DNA from: Dipetalonema caudispina
Taxonomy: Eukaryota; Nematoda; Chromadorea; Rhabditida; Onchocercidae
Assembly (NCBI GenBank): GCA_013365325.1
Contig: JABVXV010000402.1
Coordinates: forward strand, 1 to 50,318
Reading direction: 5' to 3'
Length of the DNA: 50,318 nucleotides
Shown here: piece by piece, positions 11,439-25,982 of the stretch
Position numbering within the stretch: the stretch's first letter is position 1
Layout: each line of letters opens with the position of its first letter
The notes under the pieces: model-generated
The model's database searches: none
Told to the model about the DNA's origin: nothing
Seen by the model: only the letters and a program-made list of their open reading frames with translations
Position numbers and translations under genes: made by a program

Positions 11439-14192
11439 TGGATTTTTTCATTGGGACTAGTGTGCGCAATAATGCTTGGAAACTTTGTAAGCATTAATTG
11501 TGACATGCTGGAAGAAGTGCTTGGTTATTCATTTTTTCTTTGTTCAAACAATGCTCTGCATCTGCAGTTGGGATATTTGACGATATTAGGATATCATTTT
11601 AAATTTGAGGCCAAATACTATACCTTAGGCCAAACACATTTTTCCATTACGAACAGGCATAACTGAAACTGAAATTGTCTTGCTGCGACTGCAAATCGAA
11701 TGCGTTTTTGATTATGTCGTTTGAAGAGAAAAACATTTTGGTTGAAATACCATTCTGTTCTTAACCAGTTGTTATTCGAGAGCTATTGTTGTAACAGAAT
11801 TGTTCTCAGGCCTCTGGGCACGCGAAGTGCATTTCTTGGACTTCCATCATCTGCCTTTTGCGGCTTCGAAGCTGTTGCTATGAGCATTTTTATTATTTGT
11901 ACCTTTATCTTTATTTTCCGGCAAACTTAAAGTTTTTTTAAAGCTGTTTTTAAATGAAATTTTTACTCTCAATAGATGCAAATGTACTTGTCACTTTTGT
12001 TTCTCTGTCAGCACAGGTTTAATTCCAAGTTTATCAACGTTAGCTAACAAATATTTAAGCAGATTTAATAAGCATGTCACGTGATAAGTATAGTGAATTG
12101 CGGTGTTTTATTTAGAATGAGAAATCACAACATCCATTTTTGCAAAGGTGTTTTTCAAAAAAATGAAGTTCTTGTCAAGCATATTAGATGTTAAAAATGT
12201 CAAGCACCAAGAATGTTATTTAGCTTTTACATGGTCGCATTTAAAGCCTTTATATTTTTTATTGTCTTCTAAAATCTATTTGAAATGTTTTTAAAATGGA
12301 AGTTTTTGTGGTATTTTGAGAAGTTGTGGAATTGATTATCGTTTATTGTCAAACATAAATGTAGCATTCCGTGTCGATTGCTTGCTTTGTGGAGTACTTT
12401 TTTCATTTTTTTTTTTTTTTTTTTTTTGGGCAGCCATTTATGCACATTCATTGACTTCAAGTTTTGCAGAAGATCACTTTAATTTTTTGAGTTTTTAAAA
12501 TTGGTTTCAATATTAGCTATTTTATATATTGCCTTTCTGATATGCGATATGTACTTGAATTCGGTAATGCAGTTTGTTTCCTTTCGGTCTTCAAAAATGT
12601 TTCATTTTCCTTTGAATTTTGCATTAATTTACATTTCTCTCGCTTTGATCTGTTTCCTCTTCTATATTTATAAGCTGAAATTACTGTAACAGTTTTCAAT
12701 AATACAGACCCTTGACATTGTTGTTTTCATCATTCTTTTTTTGGCAATTAATAGTGGCGTTTAGTGTGTTAAGATACTATCTTATTCTTTGGACAGCTGG
12801 GAAAACAGCTTAGTTCATCCGGTTCGGTTGTCTTCTCCCTTTCTCTCATTCTGATTTGGATTGATCAATTCCGGATAGGATAGTTTTTGAACACTCTTCG
12901 TGTCCTCATTCTTCTCGATTCCTGTACGTTTTTTGTTGTGAATAGTGCAGGGGTCGCATGCATTTTTTGATTCATAATTTTTTAATTCAAATTTGTTCAT
13001 GTTATATCATGTTTCCACATCATTTACACATTTATTATCAATTATTAATATTATGATTGTTATGATGTATATCGTTTGCTCGGCAAACCGAATATTCTGC
13101 GATCTGACTGCTGGGGTCCTGACTTGCGATCCAAAGATTGATAAAATATCTTCTCTATTAGACAAAACGAATGCGGTAAAATTAGCAGGAAATGAAAAAA
13201 AATAAGCCGGATAATAGACTATTACAACCGTTACTGCATTGCGGATTAGACATTCTAAACCATATCCAAGGTGGAACCTAACGATTAATGAAGCATTGCT
13301 CTTTCTATATCAATCCATGTTGTTTATGACTATTATTCGGCCATGTTACCAATTTTATGGTCTTATTTTTTTTGTTTTTTTTTTTTAATATAAAATGCAT
13401 TTCTTTATTTTGTTTTAATGTACAGACAAATCAACGAAATGTTAGTTATATGCAGCTCTATAAGCTACTGTTACAGATCATAAGGCTTACTTCAAAATTA
13501 GCCTGAAGAAAGTCAGCTGAGATATAAGATGGGTTTGGTCATTCCAGAATTATTTGTGGTAAGAAATAACGTTGGGTTAGGAAGTAAGTAATCCGTATTT
13601 TTGTAATGTGTGCAAAATATATTTCGAGATATATCTGATACGAGTAGAATGTTTTTTAAAGTTAATTGAAACACTAACAATTAGTATTGCTTTTACTTGT
13701 AGAGGTTTACCTTCAGATATTTCTCATTGATCTTTTGTGGAACAGTAATGTAAATTAACATGTTGGGATAAATAAGGAAGGTCTTACTCGTAGACCCGAA
13801 GATATCGTTGTGTTGAAAGTTAGAACAAATTTTCGTACTATTATACCAAAAAAATTGTACGATGAGCGATCATTATGGATATTCAAATAAATTAACTCGA
13901 AATACTCGATTTCATGCTGGAATTTGAATTTAATATGATATAATTTTCACTTCTTAACTATAGCATACAATGGTTTAATAAAATTGTGCGAAAATTTGAA
14001 CAGTGAAAATCTATCTTATTAACTTTTGCATCATATTACGTTTTGATGGTTTATTTTAGAAAATATAAGTTACGAATTATTTGTTTAAAGTCAATCATTT
14101 CTTGGAGTTACGAATGTGGACTAAACGGAAAACATTAACGTGTTTTATTTATTATATGAGATTTGTTGAGGTAAAATTATTTCGTCAGTGAT
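11439..14192. other. Long intergenic gap, nothing recognised
   Basis: About 2.75 kb, presumably holding the 3' UTR of the HMG-box gene and the promoter of the DCPS gene. It contains T-tracts (for example 12406-12427 and 13369-13386). Open frames here are short, T-rich and unlike any protein I know. No tRNA cloverleaf was recognised. Confidence 0.55.
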
Positions 14193-17073
14193 ATGGATTT
14201 GCCCGTAGCAGTTGATGAAGACAAAAATACCGATAATGATACGAAAGATTCTATTAACCTGGAAACTTTTAAATTCAAGGAAATACTTGGTCAAGATGGT
14301 ACCCGTAAGGTAATCGTTTTTTCTTTTTCTGCAGTAGCTTAATAAATTAAGTGAAGTGTAAGATTAAATTAATCATTAAATTGCTACCTTTTGGAAGGAT
14401 TGGTGTGGTTTAAAATTTATTTCAATATATTAGATTTTTTTTTCTCCGAGGTATTGTGAAACCTTTATTTGCCGAACAAATTGTAAGGTACATAAGTTTT
14501 AGCTTCCACAAAGTAATCGTATCGGAAAGAATTAGCTTAGAACTAATTATTGCTTAAATTTATCATCGAAAATATTGAACTTCATAAAAGCTTTACGAGT
14601 TTTTTCTCTTTGCACTATTTGTTAAATTTTGCTTTAAAGTTGATTCTATTTAAGGTAGCTTTCGTGCTACTGGATGTGAAAGATTGTAGTAATCAAGCTA
14701 TCCTGATTGCGGAAAGAACTCCTTTTCCTGCAAGTGAACAGGATTGGAATACAATTGTTTCGCAATGCTCACTGGAAACTGTTTCAACTAATGACATATA
14801 TTCAAATCACATTTTATTCCCACCAAAGAAGTTCACTGGTACTTCATTTTCATCACTGTAATTTTCTTGAAATTATCTAAATTTGATAATCTTGAGAACA
14901 CCAAACTAGATGATTTTATAGAAGCCGTGTATGTTGATAATAATTTTCTATCCTGAACAAATAGCGAAATACAGTTTCTAGATGGGTTACAGTTACCTTT
15001 TCGTTGCTTTGATTAGTTATCAATGCAGCGAACATTAAGACTGCCTAAGATAATGAGATAAAAAAAAATGTACTAAGGGATCAAAACGACATTAATAAAT
15101 CCATGTACCGAAAAGCATATTACGAAGTATCGGAATCAGAAACGATATGTCATCCATGAAACGCCGGATGATTACAAGTCCATCACTTTACCTTATCTGG
15201 AAGAACATCAATTTACAATGAAGGTGTCCTTTTGATAAAAAAAAAACTTTCGATTTTCTTAATTCAAAGTTTCTTAACTTCAGGAATTCAAGCACAGATT
15301 AGGTTTTTTGGTGTAGAGGCGGATTCTTTAGTTTACTTTTACTTTTTATTTCAGTGGATTTTTAATTTATTGGAGCATAAAGCTGAGATGGACCGTATTA
15401 TTTTCGATGATGCAGATCCAAAGAATGGTTTTGTGCTTGCTCCAGATCTCAAATGGGATGGCACGAATTTGGCGAATCTTTATGTACTAGCAATTATCAG
15501 ACGAAAAGGGATCAAATCTGTTCGGTAGTTTATATATCTTCCCTTTCTCTAAACTACTCGTGTGTTCTCATATGCCGTTGAAAAATGTTAGAGCATGAGA
15601 TAGCATTATTACACATTTCAGTCGACATGCATGGCGCTGAAACAATATGGTTCGGTGTTGATTGAGTCATTTAGTGGGAAGTAGAATTATGTTTGGTATT
15701 GTGAATTAAAAATAAAAAACTGTTCAGATTTAAAATAGATTTCTTTGGATAGTTTTAAGATCTTTTTTTACTTAACTGCTCCTGGTTTTAATTTTTGCTT
15801 TCTAAATCTGAAAATTTTTTTTTTGAACTCAAAAGATCTTTTTTGGTTTTTCAGAACTTAGAAGTTTTCTATTTTTGATTTCAAAAATCGTAGCACTAGA
15901 ACTCATCCCGCTTATCCCTTTCAGGGATTTAACTGTCAATGATCTTCCACTGCTGGAGAATATTTCGCAAAAAGGCTATATGGCAATTAAAGAAAAATAT
16001 GGAATTGATAAGCATCAGGTAGTTTGTAGGTATTGTTTCGTAATCAGCTCATAATTTTGAGTTCCTTTATTTTTTATTCCATCAGACATCATAGTGACTA
16101 TGCATGTAATAGGACATGCACGATGCAGAATTGGTTTTGGCGTCATAATCAGATGGCAGTGCAGCACTGCAAAATTTTGAGATAAATCTTACCAAATCAG
16201 CTCATGTATACTTTTTTACTTATGCTGCTCTTATTCAATAAGAATTTCTATTGGATTTTTGAATTTTCATAGAGGTGAATGGCAATATGAAGTTTTCTCT
16301 TCTGGCAAAATCATTTTTTCTTGCGCAGAAGGTCAAAATCAATTTTGCATGTTGTCCGTAGGATGTTCCATAATTACACTAATTTGTTATTTAAAAATTG
16401 AAGCACCAAAGTGAAAGTTCATCTTTTCTCACAGTTTTAAAATACTAGAATGTTATTCGCAGTATAGCAGAAAAGTAATCCAGCTCATTCATTCTTCAGA
16501 TCCGAGCTTATTTTCATTATCAGCCAACCTTCTATCATTTACATGTTCATTTCATCCACGTATCATACGATGCACCTGCTAGTGGTGTTGCGATGGTTTG
16601 CTTTTTCAATTTTGATTTCCCTTGATAATTCCGTTTTGATTTTAGATGGAGTTGAAAAAATTCAGGACTTTTGTTAAATCAAATACAGACTTTTCAAAAC
16701 TTAGAGAAAATAGCTGAGACTTCATCTTTGATTTACTGCTTGAGGAGGGCCACGCAAATTGACAATGCAGTTTTTTTGAATGGCAGGATAAAGCTCTGAT
16801 AGGTTCTCGAAATAACTATAATCAGTTGTACTGCTATTCTGTACTTTTCATTTTATTCTATTTTTGTATCTCTAGTACGTAAGAATTATAATGCTGTGAT
16901 AATCTTCTATGATAATTAATACTTTTGTTCTCTTCTCCTTTAAGGCCTATCTTCTGGAGGATGTTATCAACAACATAAAATTGGTTCCCGATTACTATCA
17001 ACGTTCCACACTAACTTTTACTGTGAAGGAGAACGATCCACTGCTGAAGTTATATCGTGACACATATCGATGA
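14193..17073 (+). CDS. DCPS: m7GpppX diphosphatase (scavenger decapping enzyme)
   Basis: Hydrolyses the capped dinucleotides and short capped fragments left by 3'-5' mRNA decay; the C. elegans counterpart is dcs-1. Seven exons join in phase: 14193-14309, 14655-14838, 15078-15223, 15355-15524, 15925-16018, 16500-16595, 16945-17073, giving 311 aa (human 337). Family signatures in order are NDIYSNHILFPPK, KTTLINPCTEKH, HETPDDYKSITLPYLE, DRIIFDDADPKNGFVLAPDLKW and the histidine triad YHLHVHF, with the central nucleophilic His at about residue 252. The end, DPLLKLYRD, matches the usual terminus. Exon 3 begins after a weak acceptor (CTAAG), fixed by phase and by the KTT match. A poly(A) signal AATAAA lies at 17501. 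The gene is followed at 737 bp by POLR3K on the same strand. Confidence 0.95.
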
Positions 17074-17500
17074 TAACATACTGCTTGCTGCAGGAATGTT
17101 GATTTTTCGATTTTTGTTTACCCTGTTGAATGAAAGCTTTCGGTCGTAGCAGTTGAACACTTTTCCCTTCATTTCTTTCAGTTCTGTATTGATGTTACCA
17201 TATTTGATTGCTTATCGTATCATAGAAGTTACTTCGTTCTCTGTACATAACGATTTCAGTTCAAATTAAAATCCTTTCCGAAGCTTTCTTCAAAGGTGCG
17301 ATGTTTTTTAGAGTCTTAATGCTTATTTTAGCTTTCTACTTATACTATTTTTCCTTTGTTAAGTAGTCATTCAACAATATCGACTGTTTAATTACATTGT
17401 ACTTGAATAACAAATTAATTACTTGCATAAATAATCCTACAAAAAGTATTTTCAAAACATTGTTGCTTGTTTGTTTTGATAATAATAATAATGATCTTAC

Positions 17501-17506
17501 AATAAA
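17501..17506 (+). terminator. Poly(A) signal of DCPS
   Basis: AATAAA lies 428 bp after the DCPS stop codon and about 245 bp before the likely 3' splice acceptor (TTTCCAG, ending 17753) ahead of POLR3K. It is the best-placed canonical hexamer in the gap. Confidence 0.5.
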
Positions 17507-17809
17507 GCGGCGTATTGTTACGTGATCTACGTGCCTTCTAAGGTTTTTAAACCTGTAAGGATTTTTTTTTTTTGTTTTTATTTTGCTTTTTCAACAATAT
17601 TTTTATTCAATTGATAATCAAATTTTAGCTTCCGATTAAATTGGTTCTGATATCAACAATTTGATCTGCTTTTATTTTGATTTTTATTTTTTAATAATCA
17701 TTTTTCATTTGTTTATAAACTTAATAATGACAGCAGTATTTAATAATTTCCAGTTATTATCGTCATTAAGCGACTGTTGTAACGAAATTGGTATTATTTT
17801 TGGAAATAT

Positions 17810-18555
17810 ATGTTGCTGTTTTGTCCAGAGTGTGGTTCATCCTTGCAAGTTGAGGAAGGATCCAATTGCTATCAATTCACTTGTCATAATTGTCCATACG
17901 TACAACCAATTACAAAACTTGTTAGTTTTTATTTACCTTGGATATTATCCAGTAATAACTTTTAATTGGAATTCTCAAGTTAACCTTATTCTTCCTTACT
18001 TTCCTGACAGTTCTTTTTTTCCACCACAGCTATTATATAGACTTACATTAAATGAACAAGCATATTCAAGTGCGATTTTCTTATTGGTCCAAATAAAATA
18101 ATTCGAATATGAGTTACGATTCGGTGTAGTACTTTTTCCCATTAGATTTACTTTCTTTTTTTTATGAAGACAAAAAGTTTTGATAAGTAGTCTCTCTTGC
18201 GTTTTTTTTTTTTTTTTTTCTTAAGGGAAGTAACAAATTGGAAAAGTTACAGATAAAGAGTCGACATTATCCGAAGCTGAAAGATTTGGACGAAGTGCTC
18301 GGTGGTCCTGGCGCTTGGGAGAATGCTCAAATTACAGATGGTTATTTTTGAAAATTTTGAAAAAAAAGCTTTTGAACGATAATCATATTTTTCAATACCG
18401 TTCTCTTTATGTTTTGCTATTTTGCAGAACGTTGCCCTCGTTGTTCTGGTGATCGAGCATATTTCATGCAATTGCAAACACGTAGTGCTGATGAACCAAT
18501 GACAGTTTTTTATCGCTGTGCCAATTCGGACTGTGCGCATCGTTGGAAAGAATAG
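17810..18555 (+). CDS. POLR3K: RNA polymerase III subunit RPC11 / POLR3K
   Basis: Small TFIIS-like subunit of RNA polymerase III needed for RNA cleavage, termination and reinitiation. Three exons join in phase: 17810-17920, 18253-18340, 18428-18555, giving 108 aa, the same length as the human protein. The N-terminal zinc ribbon is FCPECGSSL...FTCHNCPYV. The linker reads HYPKLKDLDEVLGG. The C-terminal ribbon is RCPRCSGDRAYFMQLQ then the catalytic acidic hairpin RSADEP, then YRCANSDCAHRW. All eight zinc-binding cysteines and the Asp-Glu pair are present. Exon 2 could instead begin 27 bases earlier, which would add nine residues; the shorter form fits the family better. The gene sits between DCPS and the CLCC1-like gene on the same strand. 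Confidence 0.96.
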
Positions 18556-18987
18556 TCAATATATAAGTATGTGTGAATGTTGTACAATTTTTGTGTTATT
18601 AAATTGTTTGCAAAATTAACAATCTATTCAGCATGTAAAATGAATGTAATATTTCATGAAGCTTTTTTCTTGAAAACGTATTATGACATATTAACACAAA
18701 ATAGTACATTATACTACACTTGATCGAGCAGTTAGTACTCAACAGATTATTCGTTGATAATGAATATATTGAAAATATTTCCATAAATTAATGTACCATA
18801 TTTTAATATACCTGAATTCACAAGGATTAAAGCAATGCAAGCAAAACTTTCTAAATTAATTTGTTACAGAACAAATGGTCTTAAGTCCACTTGTTTTAAT
18901 TGATTTCTTTTTTCTTTTCCTTTTTTGTTTGAATTAGGATCGAGTTCATTAGGAAAAGAAGAAGCTAAAGTGAGATGAGATTAATTC

Positions 18988-19060
18988 AATAAAAGTGTTT
19001 CGAGTTACAAAGATCAATTAGACTGGACGTACAATCTTTCAGTTTTCAATATTGCTGCAG
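18988..19060 (+). promoter_or_regulatory. Poly(A) signal and trans-splice acceptors between POLR3K and CLCC1-like gene
   Basis: AATAAA at 18988-18993 is followed by acceptor-like TCTTTCAG ending at 19042 and TTGCTGCAG ending at 19060, then the ATG of the next gene at 19078. A gap of about 45 bp from hexamer to acceptor is typical of nematode operon junctions. Whether the acceptor takes a spliced leader is inferred. Confidence 0.55.
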
Positions 19061-19077
19061 TTGAAAGGATTTAAAAA

Positions 19078-20971
19078 ATGAGCCTAGCAATGCTAGTACT
19101 CAAATTATTTATTCTACTCGTTAATTAGGTTTCTTATGGTTCATTCAAAGTTACAAGGAATTTTTTCTGAAATTGATTGTGAATGAAGTGTATTTTTTTC
19201 AGGAATGGTTCTGCTATCATTTCTCTCGTTGGGGTTTAAATTTTTTCAATTCATATTCTTTTGTGGAGTTTGGATTATATTTATTCTGGGTGTGTTTGTT
19301 GTTGTACGTCGCTTGTTGTATCATCATTTATGTTTAACTGCTTGTAATTTGATTGCATTCACCATTTCCAGGTTAGTGGAAGTTGCATTTCGTTGTCTTC
19401 ATTAATGATGTCATTTTTCTAGGCTTAATAAGCGTGCAAAATGATTTCCTAATCAACAAAGCGTGTGACTTTAATGTGTTACTTAGGAATATTTTCAGTT
19501 CACTCATTTTTCAACTTATTACACTTTATGGCAAACGCATAGCAACTCGAAAAATGATCCTTGATAGAGGTTCACCGATGGATTGCATGGTAAATTTTAT
19601 TTCTAGAGGGGAATTCGTGAAGTTGAAAACGAACATCGAGGGAATTACTGTCAAACATATGTTTATCATATTTTTAATTTAATGTTGCTGTAAAAATAAT
19701 CTTTATGCTGTGTCCTGGCAGGCCTGAAATCGTACTACCGCTGGTCTTTCCATCCACTATTTATATATGCTTAATTCCAGATTAAACCTTTTTCAGTAGA
19801 ATGATATGAAGCATTCGTTTATTTACTCATATTTTTTTTCAAGAGCTTCCTCTGGTTTGTTGGCCCACTGTCATCACATTCGTGTTCTGAATATTACGAA
19901 GCTCTTCAAAGCAACATTTTTTGGCAGTTGAATGTTGTGCATGTTTCCGGAATATTACTCAAGGATACTATGATTTTGATCATGTCAATGGTAAAGTTTT
20001 GTTGTCATTACGGCACTATTATATTGTACAATATTTTCGAATATTCAGTGAACTAATAAGTCATTGTTAGAAATATCAAAAAGTTTTTAATTAGAAATTT
20101 ATGAAAATATTATCAGTATTGTTGATGGAAGTAGATATAATTGGAAATGGTGCACATTTAGTTACACTGCAATTCACGTTTTAAGGGATTGGTGATACAC
20201 ACAGCGATGATCACAACGGTTAGCAAACTGATAGATGATAAGTGGGATGTAGTTATATGTGAAGTAAATTCGTAAAATTGTTAAATGAGCCGTTAGATTT
20301 AGAGGGCTAAATGTTGTTCCCGTCGATAGGTTAAAAGAGAATGAAATACATAACTCATCACCAATGGTTATTTTGTTCTTTCGGAAAGCAAGCTTGATTT
20401 GCAGTTTGGTGGAGCATTTGGTGAATTTCTGCAATCATTTATTAATAAACTTCATTGGCTGTTTCATATACCTTTCTTCGTTGTAATTTCACTTTGTATC
20501 ATATTAAGCCTTCTTGCCTTCTTTGATTATCGTTTTAACTTGTTCTACGGATTAATTCGGACTGAGAAACAGAAAATCGTAAGGTATGTTTCCTATTTTC
20601 ATTATAATTTGCTTAACATTGTGTTACATATTCAGTATTCACTTTATAATTATGTGACTATTGTACATAATAACTATGTATAAAGTAGCGTTATGATATA
20701 GTTATTATATATCTTGGCAGAGTTAAAAAAGAAGGAATGAGTAGAACGAACGATGTGAAAAATTAACGTCCTTTAAATTGTTCAGTTGAGCTATTTCTAC
20801 GCTTGGTAATACCGATCTAATCAACCTACTGTTTACAGAAGTGTCGAAAGCACACCGTTTCGTGATATCAAGCAACTACCGGCCAAAAAGTTTGTTGGAT
20901 ACAGAAAAGAAAAAATTAAATCATTACTGCTGGTTAATGAGCATTACCAGAAACCACGTGATCATATCTGA
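19078..20971 (+). CDS. CLCC1-like ER membrane protein, short form
   Basis: Homologue of chloride channel CLIC-like protein 1, an ER membrane anion-channel protein. Modelled exons: 19078-19119, 19203-19317, 19423-19589, 19844-19990, 20405-20583, 20839-20971, all in phase, 260 aa (human about 550). The second half is well supported: LYGKRIATRKM after a membrane segment, CSEYYEALQSNIFWQ (human has CQKYYELL...IW), then GGAFGEFLQSFINKL leading into a third membrane segment with HIPFFVVISLCII. The N-terminus starts MSLAMLVLKLFILL, a signal-peptide-like stretch. Exons 1 and 2 rest on phase and splice sites only. The model lacks most of the luminal domain and the long cytosolic tail of vertebrate CLCC1. 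The C-terminus is basic (KKFVGYRKEK). Confidence 0.75.
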
Positions 20972-21552
20972 AACCTAAACAAATTGTACTGACTAGCTGA
21001 TAGTACCTCGACGATTCAGCAATCTTCATATGTCGGATTTTTTTATTTCAGCTATGTATATATGATCTGATAACTTCTGCAATCGTAGTCTTACTTTTTA
21101 AAGAATTTTATAAATGTGCAAATCGTTTAGTTTTTATCAATTATTTCTCCAATTTTGATTTATTTTGCTGAATTTAGTACTAATTACTTCAAGTTCTGTT
21201 CGTCATCTCACCCATTTGACTTCCGGCGATATGTTTGTTATAAGCACTTATTCAACTTATAAAATATTCTGGTTAGGATCTTAAAGGATTAAAAGTCTAA
21301 AAATCTATTTAACAATAATCTTCTGATATTTTCCCAGAATTAAAGTTGAGATAATTTAACTTACAAAAACAAATTCTTTAACTTGAATGTATCAATAAAT
21401 CTTCCAAGTGATAAGATGATACTTTTTCAATTAAAAAAGAAAAAAGCATAATCCTTTGATCACTTACGTGTAATATTCATAACTATCCATATCAAAATAT
21501 CCCCCTAAAAATACCGGAAATTATCAAATATGAAAATACTTTACAATTATCA

Positions 21553-21641
21553 TACACGTCAGTAATACGACGTCATTTTATCTACTTCAACCAATCATCA
21601 TCCAGCACGTCCGGTAACGCCTTCTAGCAGCCGGTTATAAA
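21553..21641 (+). promoter_or_regulatory. Candidate UPR promoter of BiP (UPRE/ERSE-like sites and TATA box)
   Basis: CACGTCA at 21555-21561 reads TGACGTG on the other strand, the XBP1/ATF6 UPRE core. GACGTCAT follows at 21569-21576. CCAAT at 21591-21595, nine bases, then GCACG at 21605-21609 is one base from the ERSE consensus CCAAT-N9-CCACG. TATAAA stands at 21636-21641. The order and spacing fit a core promoter firing rightward toward BiP, about 0.9 kb upstream of the ATG. Function is inferred. Confidence 0.5.
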
Positions 21642-21940
21642 CGCAATACGCATCTCCGCCCATTCTCATATACTAGTGACAACAAATCATTTGACATTTT
21701 TTAGGTTTATTATTTTTACTGCAAATTTAGGATTATTTTATGATTATTATTATTATTATTATTTGTTAGATATCATATGTTTTATTGTATTTTAATTATT
21801 ATCATTTATATGTAAAATTTTCTTTTAATTAATTTTATTCAATTATATATTATAGAAGAAAATGTATATCTTTTTAAATTAAACTTAAATCATTTATTTA
21901 TTTCATCACTTATTCACTCACTCACTCACTTTCTCTCTCT

Positions 21941-22200
21941 CTCACTCTCTCTCTCTCTCTTTCCTTTCATCTATTTCTTAGATATACTTTGTATTATTAT
22001 ATTTTGAATGTTGTTGATTATTTATTGATAAAGTTAAAATTGCATTCTATTAATTATATAAATTACTCACTCACTCTCACTCTCTCTCTCTCTCTTTCCT
22101 TTCATCTATTTCTTAGATATACTTTGTATTATTATATTTTGAATGTTGTTGATTATTTATTGATAAAGTTAAAATTGCATTCTATTAATTATATAAATTA
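21941..22200. repeat. 125-bp tandem duplication, period 135 bp
   Basis: 21941-22065 and 22076-22200 appear identical, each a CT-rich run followed by an AT-rich stretch that includes TTTCATCTATTTCTTAG. A CT/CACT-rich linker separates the copies. The identity suggests a recent duplication. It overlaps no exon. Confidence 0.9.
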
Positions 22201-22551
22201 TTCTTTGTTGTTTTTATTTTATTTTAAAATTACTCTTCTAGAGTTATCTGTTGTAATTTATGCAAGATGTTAATTAATGGTAACATTTTATGCTTATTAT
22301 TACGAATTTAGGATAAAGATAAGATGACGTAATAGTAATGAGTTGGATTTTTTTTTTTTTTTTTTTTTGGATCAAATTACTTTTATTAACCTAACAGTAG
22401 GATATGAATTTGTAGTTGTATGAAATGAATAAATACCATAAAGTGTGTTTTTTTTTTTTCATATCTTTCATTTGTACTGATGATTTAAAAAACGAAAATT
22501 TTTGCTCAATTTTTGTTTGCTTAACTTTTTAATTAATAATTGTTTTAGACT

Positions 22552-25982
<3,431 letters not shown>

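Larger units (their letters stand above)
20972..22551. other. Intergenic region and BiP promoter / possible 5' UTR intron
   Basis: This gap holds a candidate stress promoter at 21553-21641, a tandem duplication at 21941-22200 and T-tracts at 22349-22368. A TTTTAG acceptor ends at 22548, three bases before the BiP ATG, so the stretch from about 21.7 kb to 22548 may be a 5' UTR intron, or the acceptor may take a spliced leader. Confidence 0.55.

Noticed and set aside
17661..18101. 146-codon plus-strand open frame
   Set aside because: It overlaps POLR3K exon 1 in another frame and reads as hydrophobic low-complexity sequence; the POLR3K frame is clearly the coding one.
21989..22273. 94-codon open frame with an internal protein repeat
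   Set aside because: It is simply translation of the tandem DNA duplication at 21941-22200.
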